42,256 bases of DNA from CAIUVD01 sp044338255 (GTDB lineage: Bacteria; Planctomycetota; UBA11346), in contig JBIILZ010000021.1 of NCBI GenBank assembly GCA_044338255.1, forward strand, positions 1 through 42,256, read 5' to 3'. The notes beneath the pieces were generated by a model, which did no database searches, had not been told where the DNA came from, and worked only from the letters and a program-made list of their open reading frames with translations. Positions 34,701-42,256 of the stretch are shown one piece after another (position 1 is the first letter of the stretch; each line of letters opens with the position of its first letter). Position numbers and translations under genes: made by a program.

Positions 34701-37700
34701 GAAGCTCCCGCCGCTGACGGTGCAGGCGACTGCGGCCAGCGATGCCATCCAGTTGACGTGGTCATTTGCATCGACCTGGCTGGGCTCCGACCCCGATCGC
34801 CTGCCGGTGAGTGCGATCCGTATCGAGAACGCTGATACCGGCAGCGTCCTTACCTCGCTGGCGAAGGATCAACGCTGGTTCTCTGTTCCGGGTTTGGCGG
34901 CGGCTACGGATTATCGTTTCCGGGTCGTGGCCGTGGGGCTTGCGGGTGATGAAGTTATTGCGGTCACTCCGCCGGTGCGTTTAGCGCCGGGCGTGGTTTC
35001 GGTTTTCGATCTGGTCAGCTTGACCGCGACGACGGATCCGACCCATGTCTACTTGCAGTGGCGTTATGAGCCGACCAACAGTCTCTTGAAGGCGCAGAAA
35101 CCGATAGGTTTTGTCGTACATCGTCAGGTCATCGGAGCGGTCGGCAGCGAGCGCTTGATCGGCGTCCTGCCCGTTGATCTCGGGCCGACACCACGTTCGG
35201 TCTACACCTTCACCGACAACGAGGTAGATGCGGGGATCTCATTCACGTACCTCGTCAGTGCCCTTGACGAGCAGAACCGCCGGTCTCCTGGACAGGCGCT
35301 TGTGGTGACGACGCCGCAACTCAGCGCCGCGACTTCTGGCTTAGGGTGGCGCGAAGCGATTTTCACCAGTGATGGACTCTTCACCGATCGTCGTGATGGC
35401 GGCAACCGCTGGACTGGTTCTGGTCAGGGTTCGACTTTCGCCGAGCCCTATCGTGACGCGGGTGAACCTGCGACATGGAGTTTGGTGGTGACCCCGCCAA
35501 CCACGCCTGCACCTGTAACCCCCGTGGCAAGTACTGCCGGGCTACGTGGCGAGTACTTCAATGGTGTTGCTTTCAACACGAAACGGTTCGAGCGGATCGA
35601 TGCCCCCATCGATTTCCTCTGGGGCTACGGAAGCCCTTGGCCCGACCGTCTCGGGAACGATCAATGGAGCGCTCGTTGGACCGGTCGTGTGAAGCCGCGT
35701 TTCAGCGAAACGTATACCTTTTCAACCACCACGGATGATGGGGCGAGGCTTTGGGTCAATGGGGTCTTATTGATCGATAAATGGGTCAATCAAGGGGCTA
35801 CAGCCTGGAGTGGTACGATTGCTTTGCAGGCGGGTCAGGAATATGAACTGAAGCTGGAGTATTATGATTCCAGTGGAAATGCGTCGGCCCAATTACGCTG
35901 GCAGAGCACTAGCCAACCAGCACAGATCATCCCTTCTTCGTGCCTTCTGCTGCCATCGGGCTTCACGGCGCCGACAACGCCTGTGATCAATGAGCCGACG
36001 GTTGCCGCTGCGCCTGCGTATCTGCGCATCCCGGCTCGTCCGTTGGCGACGGGTGCACCGACCCAGTTTTATCAGACAATCCTCGCGGATAATGATCAAT
36101 TTGCGGTATCGTTCGGTTTGCAGATTCTAGGGCAATCTCCGGTACAGGATCCGGGCGTTAATGTCATCCAGTTCATGACTTCCTCGGCCGAGAACGGCTA
36201 TGGCCAGGTCACGAAATTCATCGTCTACCCCGACCATGTGATTCTAGGGAATCGACAGGCGGTAGTGGTGCATGGAGCGCAGCCGCATCAATATACCATT
36301 TTCAAAGATGCTGCCGATCTATCCTTAGTCGTCGACGGGATACGTATCCCATTGACGGAGACGACCGTCAGCGAGGGCCTTGAGGTTCAGCCGACGGCCG
36401 TACGTCCGTTCCTCCGTTTCGGAGCCGTCTCGTCCAATGCGGCGGTGCTGACGCAGTGGTCGAACCTCCGTTCAACCTCAGGTGCCAATGAATGGTTCCC
36501 GGCGGGTGTGAGTATTCCGTATCAGGTTGTACCACCGGCTACGGATCTGACCGCTGATGTCACGACGCCGGGTCAGGTCACCTTGGCCTGGAGCGGCGCG
36601 CCTGCACCGCAGGTGCTGGCATACCGTGTGACGCTTGATCAGCTGCCTGCTTGGTCTGCCATCGTGTCCAATGCGACGAGCTCGGCCTCGTTGGTGGCGC
36701 CATTGGTGATACCGGGAACCTATCAAGCCCGCATACAGGCATTAGATCTGCTGGGTCGTGCGAGCGTCCCTACTCAGCCGCTTACGTTCACGGTGAATCC
36801 GCTCATTATCGGTAACGTCGCGAGCGGATCATTCAGCAATCATGAACGCGAGTGGCCACTTGTTTACAGTACTGGAAGGTACCTGGATCTGGCCTCGGGT
36901 TCTACGGAATGGTTTGAGGTTAATGTTCAGCCTGGGCCAAACCTTTTCCAAATGGCATTTAATAAACCAGAAACGGTAGCTGGTACGATCTGGTCACTTG
37001 AAGCCGACTTCGCATTGCCACAGAAGGAGATGGAGGATGGCAGCTGGACCTCAAGTGCGGCAAGTCTTTTCCAGTTCCGATTAAGTGCTGATTTTACGTA
37101 CAATGGGCATGCTTATGGTCAGTTTGAATATTGGCCCTCCGGCCAGTTGGTATTCGCGGTCTCGACCTCGATTAATGCCAGGTATGTAATTAAGCAAGTG
37201 CCGGTTAATCTGGGCGGAATGCCGCACCGTATGCGGGTTTTCGGATTGCCCGACTCCAGCAAAGGGACCCTCCGCGAAATCCAGCTATGGATCGATCAGA
37301 AATTGGTGATGACCATTGATAACACGCTTTATTCTCCATTATCTAAAGGAATAGACCGGATCGGACTGACCTATGATGGCATTACCTCATTAGAAACTGC
37401 TCCCTGGTATCTAAAACGTGCAAGTGCATGTTTTGGTGCAACAGGCACCGCATCAATGGCCGCCCTGACTTTTCCGGCACCGATCACCGCCGTCCCTGAA
37501 GTACAAATCGACCAGGCCAGGAGTGTCTTCGATCCGGTGAAGAACACCTTGAAACTGGCATGGTCAAAGGTTTCTGATGATGTTCAGGAAATTCGGGTAT
37601 CGGGCTCGAGTCGTGGCTCCGGATTGGGTATAGTTCGCTCCATTCCGACGAAAAAATTCATCAACGGTTCCTTCCAGCCGGTCACTTCCTGCACCATTCC

Positions 37701-40700
37701 CGCCGACGGCGATCCGATGCCGGTTGCCCTCACGGCCGTCCCTATCGGAGCTCAAGGCGTAACAGGTGTTGGTTCCAGTTTCAGCTATCTGCATCTGCCT
37801 TGGCGGCAGGGGGGGACTGTTGCTCGACTTGAACTGCCGAATGGCCAGCCGGTGGCGCCATGGACCTTCATGCCCACGGCGGCGAGTAGTGGCGTCCATA
37901 CGCTGACCGCGCCCAGTTTCCAGATGCCGGGCGTAGCCTTGACCATCGGCGCGACTCCGACACCGATCAATGCGGTCCCCGAAACCAACGCCTTCCAACG
38001 TACGGTCGGGCAGACATGGACCTGGTCGGGATATGTAGCGATCGATAGCCAATTCAGCGGTACGATCGTACGGGTTGCCGACAATAATGAAAAAGGTTTC
38101 GCGGTTAATTTCACGAAGGGCGCCCTCACCGTCGCCGGCGTCGGTTCGACCATCGTGACCGCCATGCCGCTCGGGGTTAATTATATCCAAATACCTACGA
38201 TAAGCCTCACTCCCGATCGCACGCATTTCATATCACTCACGTGTGATAATGAGACCATAAATGAGAACAATCAGCCTATCTCCATCGTCACCTTGCAAAT
38301 CGATCAAGTTCCGGCTCTGACCATCAATTTGCGTCTGTCAAGCCGGCTCGCCCCCACGGCGCAACTTGCATTCGGTCAGGTGAAGTACCCGGATGAGGTC
38401 TTGAAGCCCGTAGGGGTGGTACGGGTTTTCCCACAGGTTTGGACAGCGATCACCACCAAGATCGGTAATGCTGCGCCAGCATTTTCGGGGTTCGTTGCCG
38501 AAGATCTGAGCACCTCGGGATGGACGTGGACGGTGCAGGGCGTCGGCGCTAGCAATGCTCCACGTGCGCTTGCAGAGCCTGGACGTGGAATCATCTATTT
38601 AGCGCCTGGGACTTCCCTGGCATATCAGGCCGCACTGGCCCCAACGTGGAGTATGCAGTTTGATGCAACCAGTACGGGCAACGGCCAATCGCGCTTTGCC
38701 GTGTCGAGCAGGTTACCCGATGGCAACTTGGTGGTGACGGAGGTGGCACTCAGGAGTGGTGCTGCGACCTATCGTATAGTGCGTACACCTACGGCGAGCG
38801 TGCTCTTCGTGAACGGCGTCCGTGCGAGCAACCAAATATCAACCCGCAGGGCCGACTCAGGCGCGATTTCAGGAAGGATCGCGTGGTCGGTAGATTCTGC
38901 GGCGACGGTGGACTTGGTTGGCGAGCGCTTGCTCATACCCACGGCCATCGATGCCGATGATGCGGCTTTGAAGCCGATTGGTGAACCTGTTCGGTACCTG
39001 GCTTTCGGCGTTGCCGATGCCCAGGGATTCGCCGATCCGAAGCAGAATGGATACCTGTTCTTGCATGGCGCTTTAGCAGGTAGCGATCGTCCACTCTCGT
39101 GGCATTTCGATGTCCGCAATCCGGTCAGCCAGAGCCTGGCCTCGCCGCAACGTGTCGACGTCGGCCTCGCCGAACAGGTCATGCAGGTCTATACCCGTCC
39201 CGGAAATTATGGCGTTACGGCCCTCCGTCGCGTGGCCAACATCACCACGTCCCTTGGCAGCGTGGTGGTCAATCCGACCGTACCGGCTCCGTCAACCGTG
39301 ATCGTTGCCGCTCCGATAGGGCTCACCGTCGATGCCAAAGCCGATGCCCTGGTGCTGACGTGGTTGGCCGCCGGACCGACGGATGATGTGCTAGTGCGTT
39401 TGAATGATCCCTTGAGCGGTCCGGTCGCGGGGGCTGAAAGAGTCGTGCGTTTTGACCAATTGCCCTGCACCATCGCAGTGCCCGTGAATGCCCGCGGTCG
39501 GGATTTGAAACTCGCCTTGTCGGCCCGTCGTACGATTGACAACCACCAGTGGATCAGCAAACCTTTGGAAGCCACGGTTTCCACTCTGGATATGCATTCA
39601 GTCGATCTCGCCGCGGGTCTGCCGGCGCTGTCCGTTGCTGCCGGTGATCGTTTCGCATCCGTGGCCGTCTCTCGCCATCCTGCTGACACCGCCGGTTATA
39701 TTCTGTGGAGGAACCAGTCGTCGGCGACCACGGCAGCCGATAGTGTTCCGGTGCGGATCGCTGCTCGTCTGGATCGTGATACGGTGCAGCGTTTGCGTTT
39801 GCTGCAGCAGCGTGATCTCGGTCGGGTGGCCGGTTCTCAGCAAAGCGCAATCCGCGCCTTGCTGCCCGCGAGTCTCATGTCCTATACCCGTCCGGGTTCG
39901 ATGCCGTTGTTCTTCTACCATGCGGATCGGCCGGGAGTTCCTATGCCGGTTCCCGGCGTGACCAATGCCCCGGACGCCGCGCATCCGGCGCTGCTGACGC
40001 TTGATCCATGGGATGATGGCTTGCCGGTTTTCTCGACCGCGGCGCCGGTGCCCAACCTCGGTTCGCAGGAAGATGGCGTCAATCAGCTGCCCGCCACTGC
40101 CGTCAACACCGTGACGGTCGAGATGCCGACGGCGAACTCGCCGCCGGAAATAATTTCCGCCAACCTCACCTTGACCACCGAGGGCGGTCTGCGCAACGGT
40201 ACCGTAGTCAAGAAAATCAGCGAGATCCTGACTGATCCGCTCAAGCCCATCCCGGCCTGGATCGTGAACAATGTCGATACCACCCCATGGTTGGTGTCGG
40301 CGACCACGAAAGTGGATTCATTCCGTGTCAGTGGACCCCGGGTTGGCGATCGTGCTTTGACGCGAGCTGAACTGGTTCTGCATAATGATGTAACGCTGGG
40401 ACTCGTGCAGCGTGAGCACGTCACCGGCACCGAAGATGATCCGAGCGTCTTGATTGCCCCATTCATCTATGATGAGCAGCGGCATTTTATCACTGCACCA
40501 GTCACGGCGGTGATCAATGGGGCGACGTCCTTCAAGCGCGGCTTCAATGGCCTCACCCTCAATGCCGCCGATGCCGATGGTGCGACCACCTCGTCGCTAC
40601 TGGGTACGATCCTTGTCGACGATCAGGCGCCTCTCGTCAGCCTGCGTTCACCGATTGCCAATTCCTTGGTTACACGGCCGTTCTCGATTGCCGGCACCTA

Positions 40701-42225
40701 TGTCGAAGACAGCGGTATCAGTAATCTGCGGGTGTGGGTGCGAGCCGCGAACGGCTCCTTTGGACCGGCAATCTCCCTGAATGCAGAACGGGCATCGGTG
40801 CAGAACGGTTTCTTCGCCATCCGCCTCAACAAGGAACAAGTACCCCTCGGCAATATCGTCATCCAGGTGGTCATGACCGATCTCGCGGGCAACGATTCAG
40901 CCGCGACCCAGATCGCGCTTACGACCTCCGATGACGGGATCTCATGTCAGGCGACGCTCACTATGCGTAGCGGAAAGCTCGATGCCGTCATTCAAGTGCA
41001 AGGCGCGCAGAAAAACGCCGTTGATAAGCCTGTGCTCACTGAGCTTACCTTCAATGGGACGGTCATCCCCCCCGGGACCTGGACCGGCGGAACTTCCGCC
41101 GTACCCGTGATCCAGGCGACATTGCCAGCATTCATGAACGATCAGACCACGGTGGCGGTCGGCACGGCCACCGTCCGTTTCCCAGTGCTTGGCGGAGCCA
41201 CGCTCAGTCGCACGTTCACGTTCGCGGCGACCTATGAGGGCAGTGAAGCGCCGCCGCAATTACTCTCGGTGGTACCGGATCCATTGACTCCGGTGACGCC
41301 GAACAATGCGGGTGACTTGGAATTCACGTCCTTCAGCCTCCGCTACATCGACACCAACCCCGGCGTGAAGCCGGCGAAGATCCGCATCCAGGTGCCAAGT
41401 CTCACCGGTTTGCTGGATGTCACCGGGAAGTTCACCCGTGATGCGACTTCGTCAGATCTTATCGCCAAGCAGGTCGTGACCATTCCCGCCTCCGATCCGC
41501 GGATCCTGATCCATCTCGAAGACGGTTCGGGAAATGCTTCCGACCTCGTGCTGCATTACATACCGCTCACCATCGCGCAGGCGGCACAGCCACTCATCTT
41601 GGCCACCAAGCCGCTCATCCTGGCCAATGGCATTCCGCAAGAGGTCGATCTCTACGGCAGGCACCTCGATAAGCTCGAATCGCTCGATCTGATTGCAAAA
41701 GCAGCTGGGGTGAGCGCGGTTTCGGGAATGGTGGTGTTATCGAGGAGCCCTTCGGCGATCATTCCAGGCACGGCGATTTCGGCTGAACATCTGCATGTCC
41801 GCGTCGCGCCTCTGGCTGCCGGTTTGGCCGTGCCGCGTATCGGCACCAGTGAATTCCCCGCCGCCGGAGTGCTGGTGATCGATGTCGCTGACCTGGATGA
41901 ACGCAACCGATTCCTGGCACGCGTCAGTGATACGACGCATGACGGCCGCTATACGATCGACGATCTTGATACCAATAGTGATGGCGTTCCGGATGCTCCG
42001 GTTTTGCCGAAGCTCCCCGTCGATGGCAAGCCGGGTGAGATCCATGTCAATGCAGCGAATCCACTTAGTGATGCGCGCGCGGCTTTTGGTGATGATGACT
42101 CGACCGTCCCGGTGGTTATCACCAGTCCATTAAACCTCAAAAACGCAGTTGGCATCCACCGTATCGCCGTAAGTGTATGCCATGTCATCAGATCTACCCA
42201 TTCTGCCGCCCCACCAATCTGGTGA
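28711..42225 (+). CDS. Giant secreted RHS/LamG/PA14/FN3 repeat protein, apparently truncated at the 3' end
   Basis: 4504 codons. Residues 1-30 are a Sec signal peptide (FSSVLFLLAVGISAVVAADP). Residues about 300-1015 form an RHS-type module: header RIHRFRDIGERGSFGPG (about 300), then YD repeats near 535, 752, 811, 843, 865, 911, 959 and 1005. Two LamG-like domains follow (about 1119-1330 and 1344-1573), then calcium-binding DxDxDG-type loops (DEDTDGLSDE near 1871, DSDHDGLTDRE near 1935), two FN3-like domains (about 2001-2190), a PA14 domain (about 2277-2414: GLRGEYF, then TTDDGARLWVNGVLLID) and further FN3-like and concanavalin-like stretches to about 3600, plus Ig-like domains (about 3974 on). 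A last DTNSDGVPD loop lies near 4431. From base 42169 the reading frame seems to run into an insertion-sequence end, so the native C-terminus, and any sorting signal, is lost. A surface adhesin or glycan-binding exoprotein is likely. Confidence 0.85.
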   Translation: MIPMKHKYHMRFSSVLFLLAVGISAVVAADPPPLNRAAALAADPNAGMDPGKAEQRLKVLEASILDQALNSIPKNCRNYKHGAGPATPADTWPQGLSQSPGMPIANWVQDNSTTWLGKQPDYKAPTSKTDFNNSPFNPVNLAAYSAALLRQGIYFNGTFASGSIVDPKMPAESPAGVLYRCLIAQPELRGTKLDTLIQSIASAPPSVGTPYRSISCGMWPPRTPFYPPVDPSSTGSETPRIPELQPGFATDQQGFTSPTRIDNITSNYLHFADDVPILPDATAATNLSGRIFGNRRIEPAMIRRIHRFRDIGERGSFGPGVFSQYDISCTVTLNGNSAGVRLFDPSYEQAIRLYDGAYGDVRDGRFTGQKTFENPLVVKEFVLTRGAGGADDTPVSALGAAGGAKVVARNGTVFRFEIVQAAFTKGQGTSGSTVVMTREGPVTTWWCTIEQTCTRLEGRLISIENAPGQQLKISYERNWTRAQLEQEPGRIFQMQRVVDAHGRAFSMVYNPELSGGRWSIAKIIVPSGVESHEVAYDYDSLGYLTKVTYADGAESRFTWNFDAIRKSTTLDMRDVTATDGIVQRKVYLSNLFSEEDHGTYSSVYNSSSLLVRALVDADGRAKYANIYDASTWATWLVYEGGGVLKQVGPTAVKWYGDQWTVNTAKTGFSAITGSTRVSGVTNDLGGNWSNYAANQPAGVILRNNQRVALEYTGRVMTSMIYPDGTKDLYQVASPRSDRISRYQSRTNDVIKYTYDADDNLIRVETGLKYSYATGQDEVTQAYSQWAWEYMTAPKSTLRGLLMAYSDPRGDRYEYDYDAKRRLSTLIHRAYDAASDEHKSSESLTYDTSGRLATSTAATGVTATYHYDLRDRITKIDYSDQTTDVITFFAPDSDNPDKVRQRVFRNGSAKESVYDKQGRITSLLMTGVDGAMNDLWTWSYVPGTTAIDTRKGLLNETERFTYDSELSLLGSCRKARDGTERYTTLTYGRGRQLIAMKLPDLRRLFWTYDTNGYLERQVEERAPGALAVPGINALGVFTDIPQSMAYISALARPATPAAGTYLLTEAVSDRVGTLMQIRTDRNEVINANSLPGTPLSPPATQQLGVTLPRWYLPASTTSSGLAARWSFERDLSSSVGGYLGLPIGQAPTLGEGRIGRSVILNGTSSIDLGRVLLNRDGFTLSAWIKLDPSSAIAAALLPGTSSPIALVDASLPQSFRDGFTWQVVDGELRFQVRASGRIWNARSSPTMAWDQWMHVAVVVDRRSGKAELYRDGTRITVDDEIPTVFPLATNLRLGGEADGANFMRGSIDELRVNNDILSQSSIADLVKDAGTVTMQQIGDVLTGRLAHWRFDSGAGIGAHGGIDASGFARDLTIKDKSDEVRGSDFIIPSKPAPLPTITEGPVGKAWMFASGSQVRAPGAGRWLNFLNVASMSFWFRGDLQKPSGLLGSADGSTWSNGCQIYGVGDGSLHAEFQTDGGQIVLQTGNLGLDANKWHHFIVIIDPTGPRLLLDGVEKIKTLWPSGASALGGMRDLVIGRSRGNAGVDHEWVGGLDDLRIFGRSLSDADIAALIATDPVNSQIQERFGIIDLKSAPNVEMTIDPSVAFTAERQIDSSKPNGYADRAFKGDQLYMTWSSIVRPAGYDVVRYPILSNQVVREVICRRPFIFFPAPIVPTSYHLVGSQLELTQLATSEPNLDTPSRVIHNPNYHRYYSVGVGGASYGFENEPATLTTTPLGDLQEVIGVSSEASPTITFNGPTDSGPIGRYITKRLGLYIDNDIKAWRAPTPPILIVNMIGRTWNQSPYHGGHSYFNLQGDMSYMTDYDFDPAPFGGLSVQPGSNPQVKYDNHWRGLRFAANGPYGPKLKLAFAEVHDEDTDGLSDELENKLTQDLVARNLEAAYGTFSPHRANSGPLGDNRPDRERYLTLAKSGVFNSEIDSDHDGLTDREEQALLWNQQSRVDVNNANSDQDYFGPGVNPGDVPNDSLEVSIGSDPSVKNPYRKLPPLTVQATAASDAIQLTWSFASTWLGSDPDRLPVSAIRIENADTGSVLTSLAKDQRWFSVPGLAAATDYRFRVVAVGLAGDEVIAVTPPVRLAPGVVSVFDLVSLTATTDPTHVYLQWRYEPTNSLLKAQKPIGFVVHRQVIGAVGSERLIGVLPVDLGPTPRSVYTFTDNEVDAGISFTYLVSALDEQNRRSPGQALVVTTPQLSAATSGLGWREAIFTSDGLFTDRRDGGNRWTGSGQGSTFAEPYRDAGEPATWSLVVTPPTTPAPVTPVASTAGLRGEYFNGVAFNTKRFERIDAPIDFLWGYGSPWPDRLGNDQWSARWTGRVKPRFSETYTFSTTTDDGARLWVNGVLLIDKWVNQGATAWSGTIALQAGQEYELKLEYYDSSGNASAQLRWQSTSQPAQIIPSSCLLLPSGFTAPTTPVINEPTVAAAPAYLRIPARPLATGAPTQFYQTILADNDQFAVSFGLQILGQSPVQDPGVNVIQFMTSSAENGYGQVTKFIVYPDHVILGNRQAVVVHGAQPHQYTIFKDAADLSLVVDGIRIPLTETTVSEGLEVQPTAVRPFLRFGAVSSNAAVLTQWSNLRSTSGANEWFPAGVSIPYQVVPPATDLTADVTTPGQVTLAWSGAPAPQVLAYRVTLDQLPAWSAIVSNATSSASLVAPLVIPGTYQARIQALDLLGRASVPTQPLTFTVNPLIIGNVASGSFSNHEREWPLVYSTGRYLDLASGSTEWFEVNVQPGPNLFQMAFNKPETVAGTIWSLEADFALPQKEMEDGSWTSSAASLFQFRLSADFTYNGHAYGQFEYWPSGQLVFAVSTSINARYVIKQVPVNLGGMPHRMRVFGLPDSSKGTLREIQLWIDQKLVMTIDNTLYSPLSKGIDRIGLTYDGITSLETAPWYLKRASACFGATGTASMAALTFPAPITAVPEVQIDQARSVFDPVKNTLKLAWSKVSDDVQEIRVSGSSRGSGLGIVRSIPTKKFINGSFQPVTSCTIPADGDPMPVALTAVPIGAQGVTGVGSSFSYLHLPWRQGGTVARLELPNGQPVAPWTFMPTAASSGVHTLTAPSFQMPGVALTIGATPTPINAVPETNAFQRTVGQTWTWSGYVAIDSQFSGTIVRVADNNEKGFAVNFTKGALTVAGVGSTIVTAMPLGVNYIQIPTISLTPDRTHFISLTCDNETINENNQPISIVTLQIDQVPALTINLRLSSRLAPTAQLAFGQVKYPDEVLKPVGVVRVFPQVWTAITTKIGNAAPAFSGFVAEDLSTSGWTWTVQGVGASNAPRALAEPGRGIIYLAPGTSLAYQAALAPTWSMQFDATSTGNGQSRFAVSSRLPDGNLVVTEVALRSGAATYRIVRTPTASVLFVNGVRASNQISTRRADSGAISGRIAWSVDSAATVDLVGERLLIPTAIDADDAALKPIGEPVRYLAFGVADAQGFADPKQNGYLFLHGALAGSDRPLSWHFDVRNPVSQSLASPQRVDVGLAEQVMQVYTRPGNYGVTALRRVANITTSLGSVVVNPTVPAPSTVIVAAPIGLTVDAKADALVLTWLAAGPTDDVLVRLNDPLSGPVAGAERVVRFDQLPCTIAVPVNARGRDLKLALSARRTIDNHQWISKPLEATVSTLDMHSVDLAAGLPALSVAAGDRFASVAVSRHPADTAGYILWRNQSSATTAADSVPVRIAARLDRDTVQRLRLLQQRDLGRVAGSQQSAIRALLPASLMSYTRPGSMPLFFYHADRPGVPMPVPGVTNAPDAAHPALLTLDPWDDGLPVFSTAAPVPNLGSQEDGVNQLPATAVNTVTVEMPTANSPPEIISANLTLTTEGGLRNGTVVKKISEILTDPLKPIPAWIVNNVDTTPWLVSATTKVDSFRVSGPRVGDRALTRAELVLHNDVTLGLVQREHVTGTEDDPSVLIAPFIYDEQRHFITAPVTAVINGATSFKRGFNGLTLNAADADGATTSSLLGTILVDDQAPLVSLRSPIANSLVTRPFSIAGTYVEDSGISNLRVWVRAANGSFGPAISLNAERASVQNGFFAIRLNKEQVPLGNIVIQVVMTDLAGNDSAATQIALTTSDDGISCQATLTMRSGKLDAVIQVQGAQKNAVDKPVLTELTFNGTVIPPGTWTGGTSAVPVIQATLPAFMNDQTTVAVGTATVRFPVLGGATLSRTFTFAATYEGSEAPPQLLSVVPDPLTPVTPNNAGDLEFTSFSLRYIDTNPGVKPAKIRIQVPSLTGLLDVTGKFTRDATSSDLIAKQVVTIPASDPRILIHLEDGSGNASDLVLHYIPLTIAQAAQPLILATKPLILANGIPQEVDLYGRHLDKLESLDLIAKAAGVSAVSGMVVLSRSPSAIIPGTAISAEHLHVRVAPLAAGLAVPRIGTSEFPAAGVLVIDVADLDERNRFLARVSDTTHDGRYTIDDLDTNSDGVPDAPVLPKLPVDGKPGEIHVNAANPLSDARAAFGDDDSTVPVVITSPLNLKNAVGIHRIAVSVCHVIRSTHSAAPPIW

Positions 42226-42256
42226 GGCATTTTCCGCGTCAGATCTAACCCCGCCA
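42169..42256 (+). mobile_element. Possible end of an IS66-like insertion sequence (partial)
   Basis: The giant gene's sequence changes character at GTAAGTG (42169-42175). IS66-family ends typically begin GTAAG. The following bases hold TCAGATCTA twice, 51 bp apart (42188 and 42239), and a small stem CACCA/TGGTG (42212-42224), none of which resembles the upstream gene. Only about 88 bases are visible, without a transposase, so the family is a guess. Confidence 0.35.

Noticed and set aside
28711..42225. Polymorphic toxin with C-terminal nuclease
   Set aside because: Despite YD repeats, the RHS module is followed by more than 3000 residues of LamG, PA14 and FN3-like domains, with no recognisable toxin or immunity gene downstream in the window.

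Overview
This GC-rich window joins a plasmid-type backbone (about 1-9.5 kb) to two large operons of a kind usually found on chromosomes or megaplasmids. The organism is a Gram-negative (diderm) bacterium, because a type II secretion secretin and lipoprotein are encoded. The very long RHS/LamG/PA14/FN3 protein, the general lack of strong Shine-Dalgarno sites and the gene content fit the Planctomycetota-Verrucomicrobiota-Lentisphaerota group best, but this is an inference. No rRNA, tRNA or CRISPR array was found.

Backbone (1-9.5 kb). On the minus strand are a MobV-type relaxase (42-1670), about 0.7 kb of non-coding DNA with an oriT-like hairpin, and a two-gene nucleotidyltransferase module (2391-3588) whose start codon abuts a perfect 21-bp palindrome. 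Then comes an iteron origin (3685-4623) with sixteen recognisable 21-bp iterons: eight forward, six of them in exact 21-bp phase, followed by eight inverted. They surround or adjoin an AT-rich CTAGAT-repeat segment and lead into a 728-aa winged-helix replication initiator (4688-6874). After it lie a 218-aa protein of unknown function, a convergent KfrA-like DNA-binding protein with an 11-residue-repeat coiled coil and a transmembrane helix, and a small protein built from two ribbon-helix-helix-like repeats.

MoxR island (9.6-17.8 kb). Five overlapping minus-strand genes form one operon: SWIM zinc-finger protein, DUF5691-type, MoxR-family AAA+ ATPase, DUF5682-type (TraB-like) and VWA/MIDAS protein. 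Two diverged copies of a repeat of about 120 bp (9627-9747 and 17728-17846) flank it in direct orientation, and each abuts what looks like a broken gene. A 170-bp MITE with perfect 22-bp terminal inverted repeats and a central hairpin sits upstream of the operon.

Secretion operon (17.9-27.8 kb, minus strand). The order is gspD-E-F-G-H-I-J-K, then a GspC-like gene, a GspL-like gene, a GspM-like gene and a TPR lipoprotein. Almost every junction is an ATGA-type overlap. The TPR lipoprotein occupies the place where a pilotin could be expected. No prepilin peptidase is present in the window.

Secreted giant (27.9-42.2 kb, plus strand). Divergent from gspD, a 277-aa membrane-anchored or secreted protein overlaps by ATGA a 4504-codon gene. 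The encoded protein has a signal peptide, an RHS/YD-repeat module, LamG-like, calcium-binding, FN3-like and PA14 domains. Its 3' end seems to be interrupted by the terminus of an insertion sequence at about 42169. The simplest reading is a dedicated type II secretion operon next to its giant surface or exported substrate; that link is inferred from layout only.
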